Part shown: piece after piece, positions 1 to 11,165 of the stretch
How the letters are laid out: every line of letters starts with the position of its first letter
How positions within the stretch are numbered: position 1 is the first letter of the stretch
Assembly: GCF_014633365.1 (NCBI RefSeq)
Contig: NC_068342.1
Coordinates: 3,272,622 to 3,336,621, forward strand
Direction of reading: 5' to 3'
Origin: Diospyros lotus
Taxonomy: Eukaryota; Streptophyta; Magnoliopsida; Ericales; Ebenaceae
DNA length: 64,000 bases
The notes under the pieces: generated by a model
Database searches by the model: none
Told to the model about the DNA's origin: nothing
Seen by the model: only the letters and a program-made list of their open reading frames with translations
Made by a program: the position numbers and the translations under genes

Positions 1-299
1 GACCCTACCTCTGACTTCTCAGCAGTTTTGCCACTCATGCGAGCTGGAGGTTTTAGGTCAGCGACCTGGATGGGCCAGCGATCTGGAGGATATTTCAGGA
101 GCTCGTTAGTCGATTGCTTGGAGCTCGTTGGGGGATTACCGGGAGCTCGCCATATGCTCGTTTTACGAGTTCCGGATCTTTGGTGGAGGCTGGACTTTCC
201 TTGACGAGGTTGTCTGGGCCTTCTTGGCCTTGGGTGATTGGGCCGGTCTATTGGACCGAGTCTGGCCCATGCGGGGTGATGCGGGAAATACATATAAAA
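1..299 (-). repeat. 3' LTR of the Tat element (partial, cut by window edge)
   Basis: Positions 1-299 match 10867-11165 colinearly with 10 substitutions and no gaps. The element-side terminus is next to the polypurine tract. It reads TTTTATATG on the minus strand where the other LTR has TGTTATATG, so the canonical TG end is mutated here. The remaining LTR lies outside the window. Confidence 0.92.
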
Positions 300-301
300 T
301 A

Positions 302-311
302 AGCCCCCCAG
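302..311 (-). other. Polypurine tract of the Tat element
   Basis: The minus strand reads ctggggggctt immediately before the 3' LTR terminus. A G-rich purine run at this place primes plus-strand DNA synthesis in LTR retrotransposons. Assigned from position and composition only. Confidence 0.7.
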
Positions 312-566
312 TTCGCGGCGCGATCTTCGCGCTGGGAACTGACGCGTGCCAGCTGTTCTTCCATCCCTCCGACTTCTGCCCAATCACTTTAAGTCTCGTC
401 GTTCCACGCAGCACGCTTTGTCGGCAGCGCATTTAATGCGCGCCCCCTTCCAATTTCTGCGCATGATTATGCCCGTGGGACCCACAAGCTGTTGTGCGGT
501 CGCTGGATGCGGAGCATGTGATAAGTCGTCATTCGATCCGACGGTTGGGATGGACCAGGCCGTCAG

Positions 567-574
567 TATAAATA
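567..574 (+). promoter_or_regulatory. TATA box of the antisense internal gene
   Basis: TATAAATA at 567-574 on the plus strand lies outside the LTR and points away from it. A start site would be expected near 600. A non-coding first exon follows, ending at a GTAAGT donor at 754, with the acceptor directly before the ATG at 1091. TATA box, untranslated exon and intron together suggest a real promoter for the extra gene and not LTR read-through. Confidence 0.6.
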
Positions 575-599
575 GTGGGGAGTGTCCACCCGCTTCTTC

Positions 600-3500
600 T
601 TTCACGCTATTTTGAAAACTCCCTCAAACCTTTGCCTCCCTGCTTTCTCTTTTCTCTCTCGAGGCCTCCATTATCGCCGTGCATTCAGACGTCTGCCGTT
701 CTCGTCCGGTGCTTGGTACAAGTCTCCATTCAGACGTCAGGCGCAGCTTTTAGGTAAGTTTGTCGTGACTTTCTTTTTCTTCTTGTGAGGCCGTCCACCG
801 TCGGTTAGCCGTCAGTGGTTTCTCTGGCTTCGTCGATCGATGTTGTTCTCATTTTTGGAGAAACGACACGATTCAGTTTGGCGTTTGCTGGGCCTTTGGG
901 TCCAATGACCTTAGGATTAGCTTTTCATGGAACACCGGGCTTGCGGTTGCAGCCCCTCCGCCCTAGGCGGTACCCCTTTTGCGAAGCACTCGGCCTGGAA
1001 GACCTAGGGGACGTTTTAGGGTTTTTCTTCTAGTTTCTTGAGGTCTGGTTCGCGACTTGCGACCTGACTGTTCTCTCTTTTCCTTTGTAGATGTCCGACC
1101 AACACCGTGGAAGTTCAGGTCAAAAGCGTTGCAATTATATCGTAGGAGAAAACGACACTTCGAGCTCCGAAGATTGTCTCATTATGGAGGGCCAAAATCT
1201 TGGGGGTGCGAGCTCGGGGAGCAGGGAGGTCGCCGTCCCGACCTCTCGGGAAACCGAGCTGAAGGTTCAAGATCAGATCGCTGGTGGGAGTGCTGATCTT
1301 GCGGTCTTCAAGAGATTCTCATCCAAGGCCAAGCCTCACGAGGTGATGACTTGTGCTCAGGAGTTTCGTCTCCCCAGGACCTGCCGAATATACATCCCTG
1401 CTTCGAGCTCCCATGCAGCCTACCCGCCAGCCAATTTCATAGCTATTAGCTCCCAACACCTCGAGTCTGGCTTTAGGTTCCCAGTAGCCTCGTACCTTAT
1501 TGCCCTCTTAAACGACGTCAGCTCGCCCCCTTCCAACTAACACCGAATTCGTATGCCCAACTCACTTCTTTGGCCGTCTTATTCTTTATAAACAAGCTTC
1601 CTCTCCCTTCGCCAAAACTGATAAGATTTTTATTTTCTTTCAAAAATGCCAAGGACGGGCTGTATTACCTGGCGGCCCGTCCTTCCCCGTACAAGGCCGC
1701 CCTTCCTCAGGGTAAAGCAAAGGGGAAGTCCAACGTGGGCGATTACAAGTCCAGTTGGTTCTTCGTGTCTTGCCCTTCCCTTTCTCTACTTAGGAATTGT
1801 AGCTTCGCACTGACCCCTAGTAAGAGAATATGAGCTCTCATAAATCTTTCCTTTGTTTCGAGAGTGCTTGTTTTAACTTGCTCATGCTTTGATGCAGATT
1901 TTGGGGGGAAGAAACCGATTTTATCGGCCGAGGAGACTGATATCCTTGGCAAACTTGTGGCTACGGAGTCGAGTTCAGAAATTCTTGAACTTTCGGACGA
2001 GCTACTTCCCGAATACGAGCTCGCCCCTCCTCTTGGCACCGAGACTATCGAGGGAGATCATTTCAGGGACTTGGGTGCGGAGATTCTCCCTTCCGGCTTG
2101 CAGGTCGCTGAACCGAACAGTTCAAGAGGGGAAGCCGACTAAGACGATAATATGGTTGATCTCGAGCTCCTCCAACCGAAGCGTCATAGGGCGAGGTCGA
2201 GCACTACGTCCTCCATGACCCCGAGCTATAACTCGCGGGATGGCAGGTCGGAGCAGCCGCAGCCGCAATCACGCCCTCAGTAGCAGCAAACCCAACAACC
2301 GCCGGGGGGGGCAGCAGGAGCAGCGGCAAAGAACACTGCCCTGTCAGCCCCAACAGCCAAAGCAAGCTCATCTGCAGCTGGGGCATCGGCCCCCTGCCTC
2401 CCGAAACCATGGTTCGAGTGGAGCCCGTGGGAAGGAGGTCGCAGTGGAGGTTCGAGACGCTCCTGCCGCCAGCTCGAAACGGAGATCAGACCAGCTGCAA
2501 CAGGGGGAGGATATCAGGGCCAAACGGGTCAGGGTCCGTGAGAAGGAGCTGGCAGTGGAGGCCCTGCCAGGAGGGGTCTTTGTTGGTCCCCTCCTGGATT
2601 CCGTGCCCGACTTCCTGGGTCCAAACTCGAAGCCCCTTGACGACCCGAAGTTAAAGGGAATCCCCCTTTGTGATTTTGTGGCCCGTCACAACCTGGTGGT
2701 AAGTGGGAATTCTTCGTACCTTGGTTTCCTAGCCTACTTTTTTAATGAGCTAACGTTTCTTCTTTTGCAGACTTCTCTTGCTGCCGTGAAGCTCCGAGCT
2801 CAGTACAAAGATTTTGAGGAGCAGCTTCAGTCGGTGAGCATGTCCCGTCAGGCTGAAATAGCGAAGCTTGAGGACGAGAAGAACGCCCAAAAGGCCGAAA
2901 TAATGAAGCTCTCGGACGAGAAGAAAGATCTCCAGGTCGAGCTCCTTGCCACTCAAAAGGAGGTGGAGGGTTGCTTGATGCGTCTGAGGATGGAGGTCCA
3001 GAAGAATAAAGACCTCGACGAGAAGCTTCGCAGGTCGAAGAACATGTGGGAGCAAGCCAACTCCAGGCTCACCGGCGAGCTAAATGGAGTGAAGGCGGAG
3101 CTGCGGAGAGCTGAGGAGCGACTCAAATCAGCCGAGGCGGAGCTTAGGGCGGCAAAGGAAGAGCGGACATGGGCGGATGATCGTGCTGTCCGATGCGAGG
3201 AGCTTGCCAAGAGGACCATTGACGATATAAGGGCGGAGGTCGGAGAGCGGATGGACGCGGTGCGTAGGGAGACCAGATCCGACACCTGCTCGGCATTTCT
3301 GTACACCCTTTGGGTGAACCATCCTGAGATGGATTTCTCCTTCTTTGGTGCGCAGGCTGTCGAGGAGGTGGCTCGGTATGCTGCCGAGGCCGCGGAGGAT
3401 GCTGACGATGCCAGTCCCCTTGACTCGTTTTTGGTCGCAACACAAGCTCCTCAGGTCGAGGCCGAGCTATTCGGGGTCGCCGCGGCTCAGTTTGGTGAGA

Positions 3501-3637
3501 CTGCCAAGGAGCCTCCTGTGGAGGTTGCCGAGGTTTGTCCAGCCGGGGCTGCCGAGGTCGATCTCCAGCCGACCCTATCTACTGAAGCTCGCCCTATCGA
3601 GGTTGATCCTGTAGAACCAAACGCCCCTCTTAGTTAG
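600..3637 (+). pseudogene. Antisense additional ORF of the Tat element (Transposase_28-like, coiled coil), degenerate
   Basis: A spliced gene running opposite to gag-pol. Model: untranslated exon about 600-753; intron 754-1090; coding exons 1091-1819, 1898-2698 and 2771-3637. All introns are GT-AG. The split codon across 1820-1897 keeps the frame, and the 72-bp intron 2699-2770 is frame-neutral. The N-terminal half resembles the family Pfam calls Putative gypsy type transposon (PF04195), with its FRFPV and QLTPNS motifs. The C-terminal part is a long charged coiled coil (about 2780-3250) followed by an acidic Ala/Glu/Val-rich tail. Lesions: a missing base near 1519, TAA at 2140-2142, TAG at 2281-2283, and a frame change between about 2310 and 2430 beyond a G8 run. 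The function of these ORFs is unknown. A polyadenylation-like AATAAA lies near 3685. Confidence 0.75.
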
Positions 3638-4925
3638 GATTCCCACATGTATGTTTTTTTTTTTTGTAACGTGAGTTTCATCTAATAATAAAAATTGGCA
3701 TTTTGTGCACGTTGCCTCAGATTTCTTCGCGAACTCAAGTTAACTCTGACGAGGTTTTGGCATAACGATTCTTGAACCAATTTCGATGAGGTGGCTTGAA
3801 AGTAACTTCTTCATGGTATAACTTGAAAATCATTTCAACAAGGCTCCCGTATTTTTGAAAGATTTACTGATAAGAAACTTTTGAGTATGTAACTTGATAA
3901 CGAACTGTTCGAACATAGGTCCAGGTAGATCCGGAATTTTATCAGCTCGTAGACTAACGCTCTTTAACTAGCTCGTCGATGATAGTTGTAATAATCAGCG
4001 CGAACACTCATACTTAGGCAATTTCCAGGAAACCCCGTTCAGCATATTTTGACAAAATAACGAGAGCCTTGCCGAGATATATGTAAAGTCGGATGGCCTT
4101 GTGATCTCGTGTAACATGTAATGGCTGAGAAGCTCGTTATAGGTCGTGTGCCTGGTAGGTCGCGAATGGTCTTATTTAGCCAAGTTAAGACGGACCTCAG
4201 CTGATAGGGTCCAATACGCAAAATTTGCTAGGATATGAGATTATGCCATGGCCTCGGCTGGCATGTTGAGGCTTTAATAAGTTTTCAATAAATTGGGAGC
4301 GAACACTCAGGTAGGTCGCAGACCATGGCTTTAAGCCAAGATAGGAGGACCCTAGCTAGTGAAAGCGCAACCTGTACCACCAAGTTATATGTTCAGGCGG
4401 GTCATAGAGTGACCCCAGCTAACACACCATGGCTTGTTATCTCGTTGACTTATACGGCCAGGATATGTGTCCAGGTAGGTCGCGTTACGGCCTCAGCTAA
4501 CACTCAGCGGCTTCTACAAGTTTTATTTGAACTAAGAGGGAACACCCAGATAGGTTCCAGACCATGGCTTTAAGCCAAGATAAAAGGACCTCGACTAGCG
4601 AACCCAAGCTCGGGGTTACTTGTGGAAGTGGTTGCTCAGTAGGTTCCAAACCATGACATAAAGTCCAGATGATTGGTTCTCAGCTCGCAAACCACGACCT
4701 GAGGGGGGGACCAAGGTGAATGCTCGGTTAAGCCGTTGATCGTAGCACCGTGGCTAGGTTATTTAGGCCTCGGCTCGCAAACCATGGCTTCTCAACCCCT
4801 CGTTATGGGGGCATTCAATCGAATACCAATAAGAATAAAGTGCAATGAAAGTTCATAAATTCTAACCAAAATCATGAAAGTCATTCGTAATGGAAAAGAC
4901 GGAGCATAGGCAAGAACGATTACAT
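3638..4925. repeat. Non-coding Tat segment with degenerate tandem repeats
   Basis: No coding potential is visible between the end of the antisense gene and the end of integrase. Diverged repeats occur from about 4240 to 4800. A block reading accatggctttaagccaag recurs at about 4323 and 4560, each preceded by gaacac(t/c)cag(g/a)taggt, a spacing near 237 bp; weaker copies of 'gctcgcaaaccatggctt' type lie near 4685 and 4775. Tandem repeats in the untranslated part are known in Tat elements. Confidence 0.6.
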
Positions 4926-7900
4926 TTATCTGAAGTAAGGACGAAGGTGTTCTGCGTTCCAAGCTCGTGGGAGAGGGAGACCGTCCATGTTTTCCAGATG
5001 ATATGCTCCGTTATTTAAATTTTCTTTGATGATAAATGGACCTTCCCAGTTAGGACCCAAGGTGCCATCGCTTGCCGCTCGTGCTCCTGGCAGTACCAGG
5101 CGTAGTACCGGATCTCCGACGTTGTAACGTCGGATTCGAACCTTCCTGTTATAGTATCGTGCCACCCTTTGTTGATAAATGGCGATCCTCACGCGAGCTA
5201 CATCTCTTGATTCCTCGAGCAGGTCCAGATTAGCCGCCAGTAGCTCGTTATTGCGATCTAAGCTGAAGGTGGCCCTTCGGTGGCTGGCCACTTTATTCTC
5301 AGCGGGGATCATAGCCTCCGACCCATACGCCATTGAGAATGGGGTTTCTCCAGTGCTGCTTCGGGCTGTTGTCCGATAGGTCCATAGCACTGTTTGCAGT
5401 TCATCCACTCAGGCCCCATTTCTAGCCTCAAGCTTTGTCTTCAGGGTCTGCTTGATTATTTTGTTGACTGCTTCGACCTACCCATTGGCCTGGGGGTGAT
5501 CAACGGCGGTGAAACTCTTTTGAATCCCCATTGACTCGCAGAATTGGATGAATTGCTCACTGGTGAATTGGGTTCCGTTGTCCGTTACTATTTGCTGTGG
5601 CACTCTGAATCTGCAGATTATGTTATCCCATGTAAAAGCTTGTGTCTTCACACTGGTGATCTGTGCGAGCTCTTTTGCCTCTGCCCATTTGGTGAAGTAG
5701 TCAACTGCCACTATGGCATGTTTGCATCCTCCGCGAGCCGTGAGGAGCGGCCCGATTAGATCTATGCCCCAAATGGCAAAGGGCCAAGGGCGCTCATCTG
5801 CTGCAGGTAAGCTGGCGGAGCTCGCGGAACCTTGGCGAACCTTTGGCACTTCTCGCATTTCTTGATCGTCTCTATGGCATCTTGCTTCACGGTGGGCCAA
5901 TAAAACCCTTGTAGGAGGGCCTTTTGTGCCAGAGAGAGTGCCCCTGCATGATTACCGCAGTGGCCTGCATGAATTTCTTCTAGCACAGCCTGGTAATCGG
6001 TGCCGTTAATGCACCTCAGGAGCGGGGCTGAGAACCCCCTCTTGTACAGTCTTTCATCGTAGATGCAATATCGGGCGGCTTAAGCTCGCAGGCGACGTGC
6101 TTCCAGCTTGTCTTTCGGTAGTTTCCCGTCTTGCAGATACTCCAAGATGGGGGTCATCCATGAGTTTTGTGGCGCCGTGATCAGTAGCGTTTCATCTCGT
6201 TGTTCCGTGCTCGGGGTGGCCAAAAAATCGACAGGTATGTCCCCCAAGAATTCTGCGTCCCGGGCAGTTGCTAGGCGAGCCAGAGCGTCCGCATGAGAGT
6301 TCTGGGAACGGGGGATTTGATGCATTTCATATTTTTTGAAAGTGGCTAAAAGTTCGTGTACCTTCTGTAAGTATGCTGCCATCTTCGTGTCTCTGGCCTA
6401 GTATTCTCCCCGCACCTGGTTGACAACTAGCTGAGAGTCGCTGAAGATCTCCAAGAATTCAGCTCGTATTTCCTTTGCCAGGCGGAGTCCTGCTAATAAG
6501 GCTTCATACTCGGATTCATTATTGGTGGCCAAAAAGCCGAACCTCAGGGCGCAGAGGATTTTGTGACCTTCGGGGCTTATTAGCATAACCCCGGCTCCCG
6601 CTCCTTGTTCGTTCGATGATCCGTCGACGTATAGCTCCCAGGACGGTCCTTTCAGGTTTTCCGGCTCCTCGTCAATTGGCCCAGTAAACTCGGCAATGAA
6701 GTCTGCCAACGCTTGACCCTTTATCGCCATCCTTGGTTTGTACTTTATGTCGAACTGAGCAAGCTTAATAGACCATTTTAGTAAGCGGCCTGAGGTATCT
6801 GGTTTTTGGAGAATTTGTTTCAATGGGTATTTGGTCAGGACTTCGATCTCATGAGCTTGAAAATAGGGTCGCAGCTTCCTTGATGCCACTGTTAGACAGT
6901 AAGCCAATTTTTCGATTGGTGCGTACCTTGTTTCTGCATCGATTAGGCTTTTGGAGACGTAATAAATGGGGTGCTGCACCCCTTCTTCCCCCCGAACGAG
7001 GGCCGCGCTGAGAGCCTGTTGGGATACTCCTAAGTACAAGGTCAACCTCTCTCCCTCCTTAGGTTTGGCGAGCAATGGGGCCCGTCCCATGTACTCCTTT
7101 AGTTGTTGGAATGCGAACTCGCATTCTTCTGTCCATTTGAAGTCTTTCTCCTTTTTTAGAAGCTCGAAGAACGGGGCACACTTGTCAGTTGCCTTTGAAA
7201 TGAAACGGCTCAGAGCCGCGACCTGACCATTGAGGCTTTGCACCTCCTTCTTTCTTATGGGCGACCTCATGTCGAGCAGAGCCTTAATTTTTTCTAGGTT
7301 GGCTTCAATGCCTCTGTTGTTTACCATAAACCCAAGAAATTTTCCAGAGGCTACACTGAAGGCGCACTTGAGCGGGTTGAGCTTCATCTGATATTTCCTG
7401 AGGACTCCAAACGTTTCTCTTAGATCAGAAACGTGGTCCGTCACTTGCTCGGATTTTACCAGCATGTCGTCAACGTATACTTCCATGGTTTTTCCGATCA
7501 GTGTTTCGAACATCGTATTGACCAGCCTCTGGTAGGTCGCGCCAGCATTCTTCAATCCAAAGGGCATGACCTTGTAACAATAGAGCCCTCGGTCGGTTAT
7601 GAACGAGGTGTGCTCTTGGTCCGTGGGGTTCATGGGGATCTGGTTGTAGCCTGAATAGGCATCCATGAAACTGAGGAGGCGGTGACCAGCCGTTGCATCC
7701 ACGAGCTGATCGATTCTGGGGAGAGGAAAGCTGTCTTTAGGACAGGCCTTGTTCAGGTCGGTGAAGTCGATGCAGGTCCTCCACTTCCCGTTTTTCTTTT
7801 TTACTAGGATCGGGTTGGCCACCCAGACCGGATAGTGGGCTTCCTTGATGAAATTATTTGCCAAGAGTTTGTCCACTTCTTCTTTAAGAGCGACATAACG

Positions 7901-8727
7901 CTCCGGAGTCATTGGCCTCCTCTTCTGGCGCACTGGCCTGTAGCTTGGATCTACGTTGAGCCTGTGTGACATGACTTCTGGGGCGATTCCCACCATATCT
8001 TCGTGGTTCCATGCGAATACATCAAGGTTAGCTTTAAGGAAATTTGTAAGTTGGGATTTTACCTCGGGGGCTAGACTCTTGCCTAGCTTGAGGTGCCTTT
8101 CCTCGTCTGCCTCGCCGACTGAGATATCTTCGAGCTCTTCCATGGGACCGGTGGATTTTTCGCAGTCGACCTCGCGTGGATCCAGGTCCTCCCATCGGCC
8201 GGTTGATCGCGGGCCGACTTTTGCGATGATATTTACCTTCTTTCCCTTTGCTCCCATTTTCAGGGCGTCCTCATAGCAACGTCTTGCTAGGTGCTGCTCG
8301 CCTCGTACACACCCTACACCGTCGGGGGTCGGGAATTTCACCGTAAGCGACCTGGTTGAAGTGACTAGATCCAGGTCGTTCATCGCCGGCCTTCCGAGTA
8401 CGACGTTGTATGCTGAGGGGCAGTCAATTATTAGGAATTCTGCCAAAGTAGTGACCTGGCGGTTCGCATCCCCGATGGTGAGGGGAAGGCTGATCCGACC
8501 GACGGGAATCACTACGTCCCCCGTGAACCCATAGAGTGGCTCTGGGGACGAGCTTAACTGTTCCGGTCCCAAACCCATCTGATCAAAGCATGCTTTGTAC
8601 ATTACATTTACCGAGCTGCCCGTGTCCACCATTATCCTTCGCACTTCGGAATGGCCGACCTAGGCTCGTATAACGAGTGCGTCGTTGTGCGGCCAATAGA
8701 CGTCTCTGGCATCTTCTTCCGAGAAAA
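4926..8727 (-). pseudogene. pol: pol of the Tat element: PR-RT-RNaseH-aRNaseH-INT, broken
   Basis: Encodes the enzymes that copy element RNA into DNA and insert it. Protease: DTGSS near 8626-8612. Reverse transcriptase: YVDD at 7477-7466, with upstream FPLPRIDQLVD and MPFGLKNAGATYQ blocks. The first RNase H lies at about 7120-6660. A second RNase H starts with ELYVDGSSNEQG near 6640 and continues to about 6240. Integrase has an HHCC zinc finger (EEIHAGHCGNH, KKCEKCQRF, about 5985-5835), a DDE core with GIDLIGP, VTDNGTQF and VEAVNKIIK, and a normal C-terminal end with TAA at 4926. Lesions on the minus strand: TAG at 8662, TAG at 6400, TAA at 6082, TAG at 5480, TGA at 5411, and frameshifts near 8730 and 5790. 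All domains are present, so it is an old but structurally complete copy. Confidence 0.93.
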
Positions 8728-8730
8728 ACA

Positions 8731-10453
8731 TCTTCTGGGATTGGGTTACCCCTAGGCCGCTTCGCGGGAACCGGCTGTTCGCCCGATCTTGCTAGCAAGA
8801 CATGGTTGGCCTCTCGTATGTATTTGTCGCGGGATTTGTGGGAGGATCCAGCGAGGTAGGGCCTGCCATGGATCGTGTAGATGGTTCGTACAGCCGGTGA
8901 TTGGTCATCATCGGTGGGAGGCTGCTGCTGTACCGGCGGCTGGCTTGGTTGATTAGTCGACCGCACCACGTAATCTTTCAAGCGACCTCTTCTTATCAGA
9001 TCTTCGATGGCGTCCCTTAGGGCCCAGCATTCCGAGGTGTTGTGACCCGCCTCGTTGTGGTATGCGCAAAATTTTTCTTTGTTTCGGAATTTGTTTGGGG
9101 TTCTCAACGGGTTGGGCTTCCCGAATTCCTCTTTGTTCCTTTCGATGGCGAAGATCCTTTCTTGGGGGTTTGACAGGGCACAGTAGCTGTCAAAGCGCTG
9201 TGATCTACAAGGCCGCTCATCTCCCTCTGCCTTCCGAGCTCGCTTGAACACTTCATTGCTCAAGCGCTCCCCCTGAGCTTCTCTTCCGGCGTCTCCGTTG
9301 TGCCTTCTCTTATTCTGGCTGGAGCCCCCAGCTTCTTCTCTCGACCCGACGGGTTTCTTCGTCCCGAAGGCGTCTTCCCATCGGATTTCCTTGGAAGCTC
9401 GTTCATAGAATTCCCCCAGGTCTTTGACCGGGGTTCGGTAGATGCTCTCGTAGAGCTTTCCGTCTTTTCGGAGGCCGGCGGAGATCGCCGTTAGAATACT
9501 TTCATCCGAGGGATCCTCGACGTTGCTCACCTCGCGCCTGAACCTGGCGATGTAATCCCTTAGTGGCTCGTTTGCTTTCTAGAATACGGTGGCGAGGTGG
9601 CAAGGTGGCGCGAGCTGCCTCCTTAGAGCCCTGTATTGGTTAAGGAACCTCTGTTGGCACTCTTCCCAGCTGTTGATGCTACGAGGCGGAAGGCTCCTGA
9701 ACCAAGCTCGGGGGATGTCTCCTAAGATTGCTGGGAAGGCGCGACATTTAGCCAGCGAGCTGGTTGTCTGTAGATCCATTTGCACGTTGTACGCATCCAG
9801 GTAATCATAAGGGTCGCTGTCCCCATTATATTGTGGCATGCTCGGGACCTTAAACCTCCGGGGCAGGGGTTCGAGCTCAATCTCTCTGGTGAACGGCGTC
9901 CTATCCCCACGGCCATTATTCTGGCTGCGGACTCCTTGTCGTTCTTCCAGCTGTCGCACCCTTTGATACAGTTCTTCCACAGTTGAGTCCGGTCCTACTG
10001 ATTGCTGGGCTTGCGATCGCCTGCTTCTTTCTCGGACTGGGGAGCGGTGAATTGGGGACGGATAGTTATCCCCGATATCCTCTTCCGCGGGTGGGTGTCT
10101 CTCCTCCCGCGGTTGGCGGACCCTGCGAGGCGGCGCCGGTGGGTCGTGGACAGCCCGTGCTTGAGCTTGGGCCGAATTTTGACCGCGTCAGCGAGTTGCA
10201 TTACCGTATTCTCCAATGCTTCCTGGTGCTGCTGCTAGTCCCGGATCGTCCCTGTCCCGGTGATTTGGACAGTAGGCTGGACAGGGACCCGTGGTGGTAT
10301 GCCGGGAGCGTCTCCGGCGGGCGGCGGCAAAGGAGTATCGGCTGTCGGGGCAACGGGTCCTCCATTTGGTGGTAAGTCTCGTGGTCGGTCGTGGTGATTT
10401 TCAGGTGGGTCGACCGCCGCCTCGGAACTTCTAGTATTTCTTCCTCTAGCCAT
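8731..10453 (-). pseudogene. gag: gag of the Tat element, broken
   Basis: Gag forms the virus-like particle. The start MARGRNTRSSE at 10453 lies just inside the primer-binding region and opens a low-complexity Pro-rich N-terminus. The gag core follows, with KVPSMPQYNG, DHLDA-like DYLDAYNVQMD, CRAFPAIL and RDYIARFRREV blocks (about 9880-9540). A retroviral-type zinc knuckle with spacing C-x3-H...H-x5-C (CAYHNEAGHNTSEC) is near 9060. Lesions: TAG at 10237-10235, a frame change between about 10100 and 9990, TAG at 9581-9579, and a lost base in a T run near 8730 where gag passes into protease. Both TAG codons stand where glutamine fits the context. Confidence 0.85.
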
Positions 10454-10473
10454 GGCTATTGATCAGAGCGGCC

Positions 10474-10491
10474 CCTTCCTCTAGAGCCAAA
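10474..10491 (-). other. Primer-binding region of the Tat element
   Basis: Directly inside the 5' LTR the minus strand reads ttttggctctagaggaag. A TGG start next to the LTR end is expected of a tRNA-primed site. The matching tRNA was not identified, so this is a positional assignment. Confidence 0.5.
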
Positions 10492-10492
10492 A

Positions 10493-11165
10493 TGTCGACG
10501 TTCGATTTCGGCCGACCGTGATTCGTTTTGGGCCGCGGTGAGTCAATCCAAAAAATACCGAAAAGGAAGGAAACCCCCCCCCCCAAAATTCCAAGCGTGT
10601 ACATCAGAATCTTTTACGTGGTTCGGCCAGAACGATGCCTAGTCCACGGCCGCCGTCTGATTATTCTCTCAGAGTGGCGGTATCTGATTATTCTTTTCGT
10701 CCTTGCCCCTCATGGTCTCTTTGATTCCCATTTATATTGAGGGGCTTTTACAATTTAGATAATATATAAAAATACAGTGATTGTATAATGGGGGACAAAC
10801 AGTTCTTATCGCCTTCAGTGGGATTCTCATTACGAGGGGCATGGGCTGTTACAGATAAAGTGATCGGACCCTACCTCTGACTTCTCAGCAGTTTTGCCAC
10901 TCATGCGAGCTGGAGGTTTTAGATCAGCGACCTGGATGGGCCAGCGATCTGGAGGATATTTCAGGAGCTCGTTAGTCGATTGCTTGGAGCTCGTTGGGGG
11001 ATTACCGGGAGCTCGCCATATGCTCATTTTACGAGTTTCGGATCTTTAGTGGAGGCTGGACTTTCCTTGACGAGGTCGTCCGGGCCTTCTTGGCCTTGGG
11101 TGATTGGGCCGGTCTATTAGACCGAGTCTGGCCCATGCAGAGTGATGCGGGAAATACATATAACA
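10493..11165 (-). repeat. 5' LTR of the Tat element (673 bp)
   Basis: On the minus strand it starts TGTTATATG at 11165 and ends CGTCGACA at 10493, giving TG...CA ends. Its right 299 bp match the start of the window. A TATAAATG at 10736-10729 (minus) is a plausible promoter TATA box for gag-pol transcription. Confidence 0.88.

Larger units (their letters stand above)
1..11165 (-). mobile_element. Tat-lineage Ty3/gypsy LTR retrotransposon, nearly complete, degenerate
   Basis: On the minus strand the order is 5' LTR (11165-10493), primer-binding region, gag, protease, reverse transcriptase, RNase H, second RNase H, integrase, a non-coding stretch, an oppositely oriented extra gene, a polypurine tract and the start of the 3' LTR. 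PR-RT-RH-INT order defines Ty3/gypsy. The second RNase H after the first, and an extra antisense ORF before the 3' LTR, are known traits of the Tat lineage. About 374 bp of the 3' LTR lie left of the window. The 299 bp shared by both LTRs differ at 10 positions by eye (3.3%), nine of them transitions. At an assumed 1.3e-8 substitutions per site per year that is roughly 1.3 million years. The 5 bp beyond the right end (attac, 11166-11170) should be one target-site duplicate; the other is outside the window. Many stops and frameshifts make it non-autonomous today. Confidence 0.93.
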
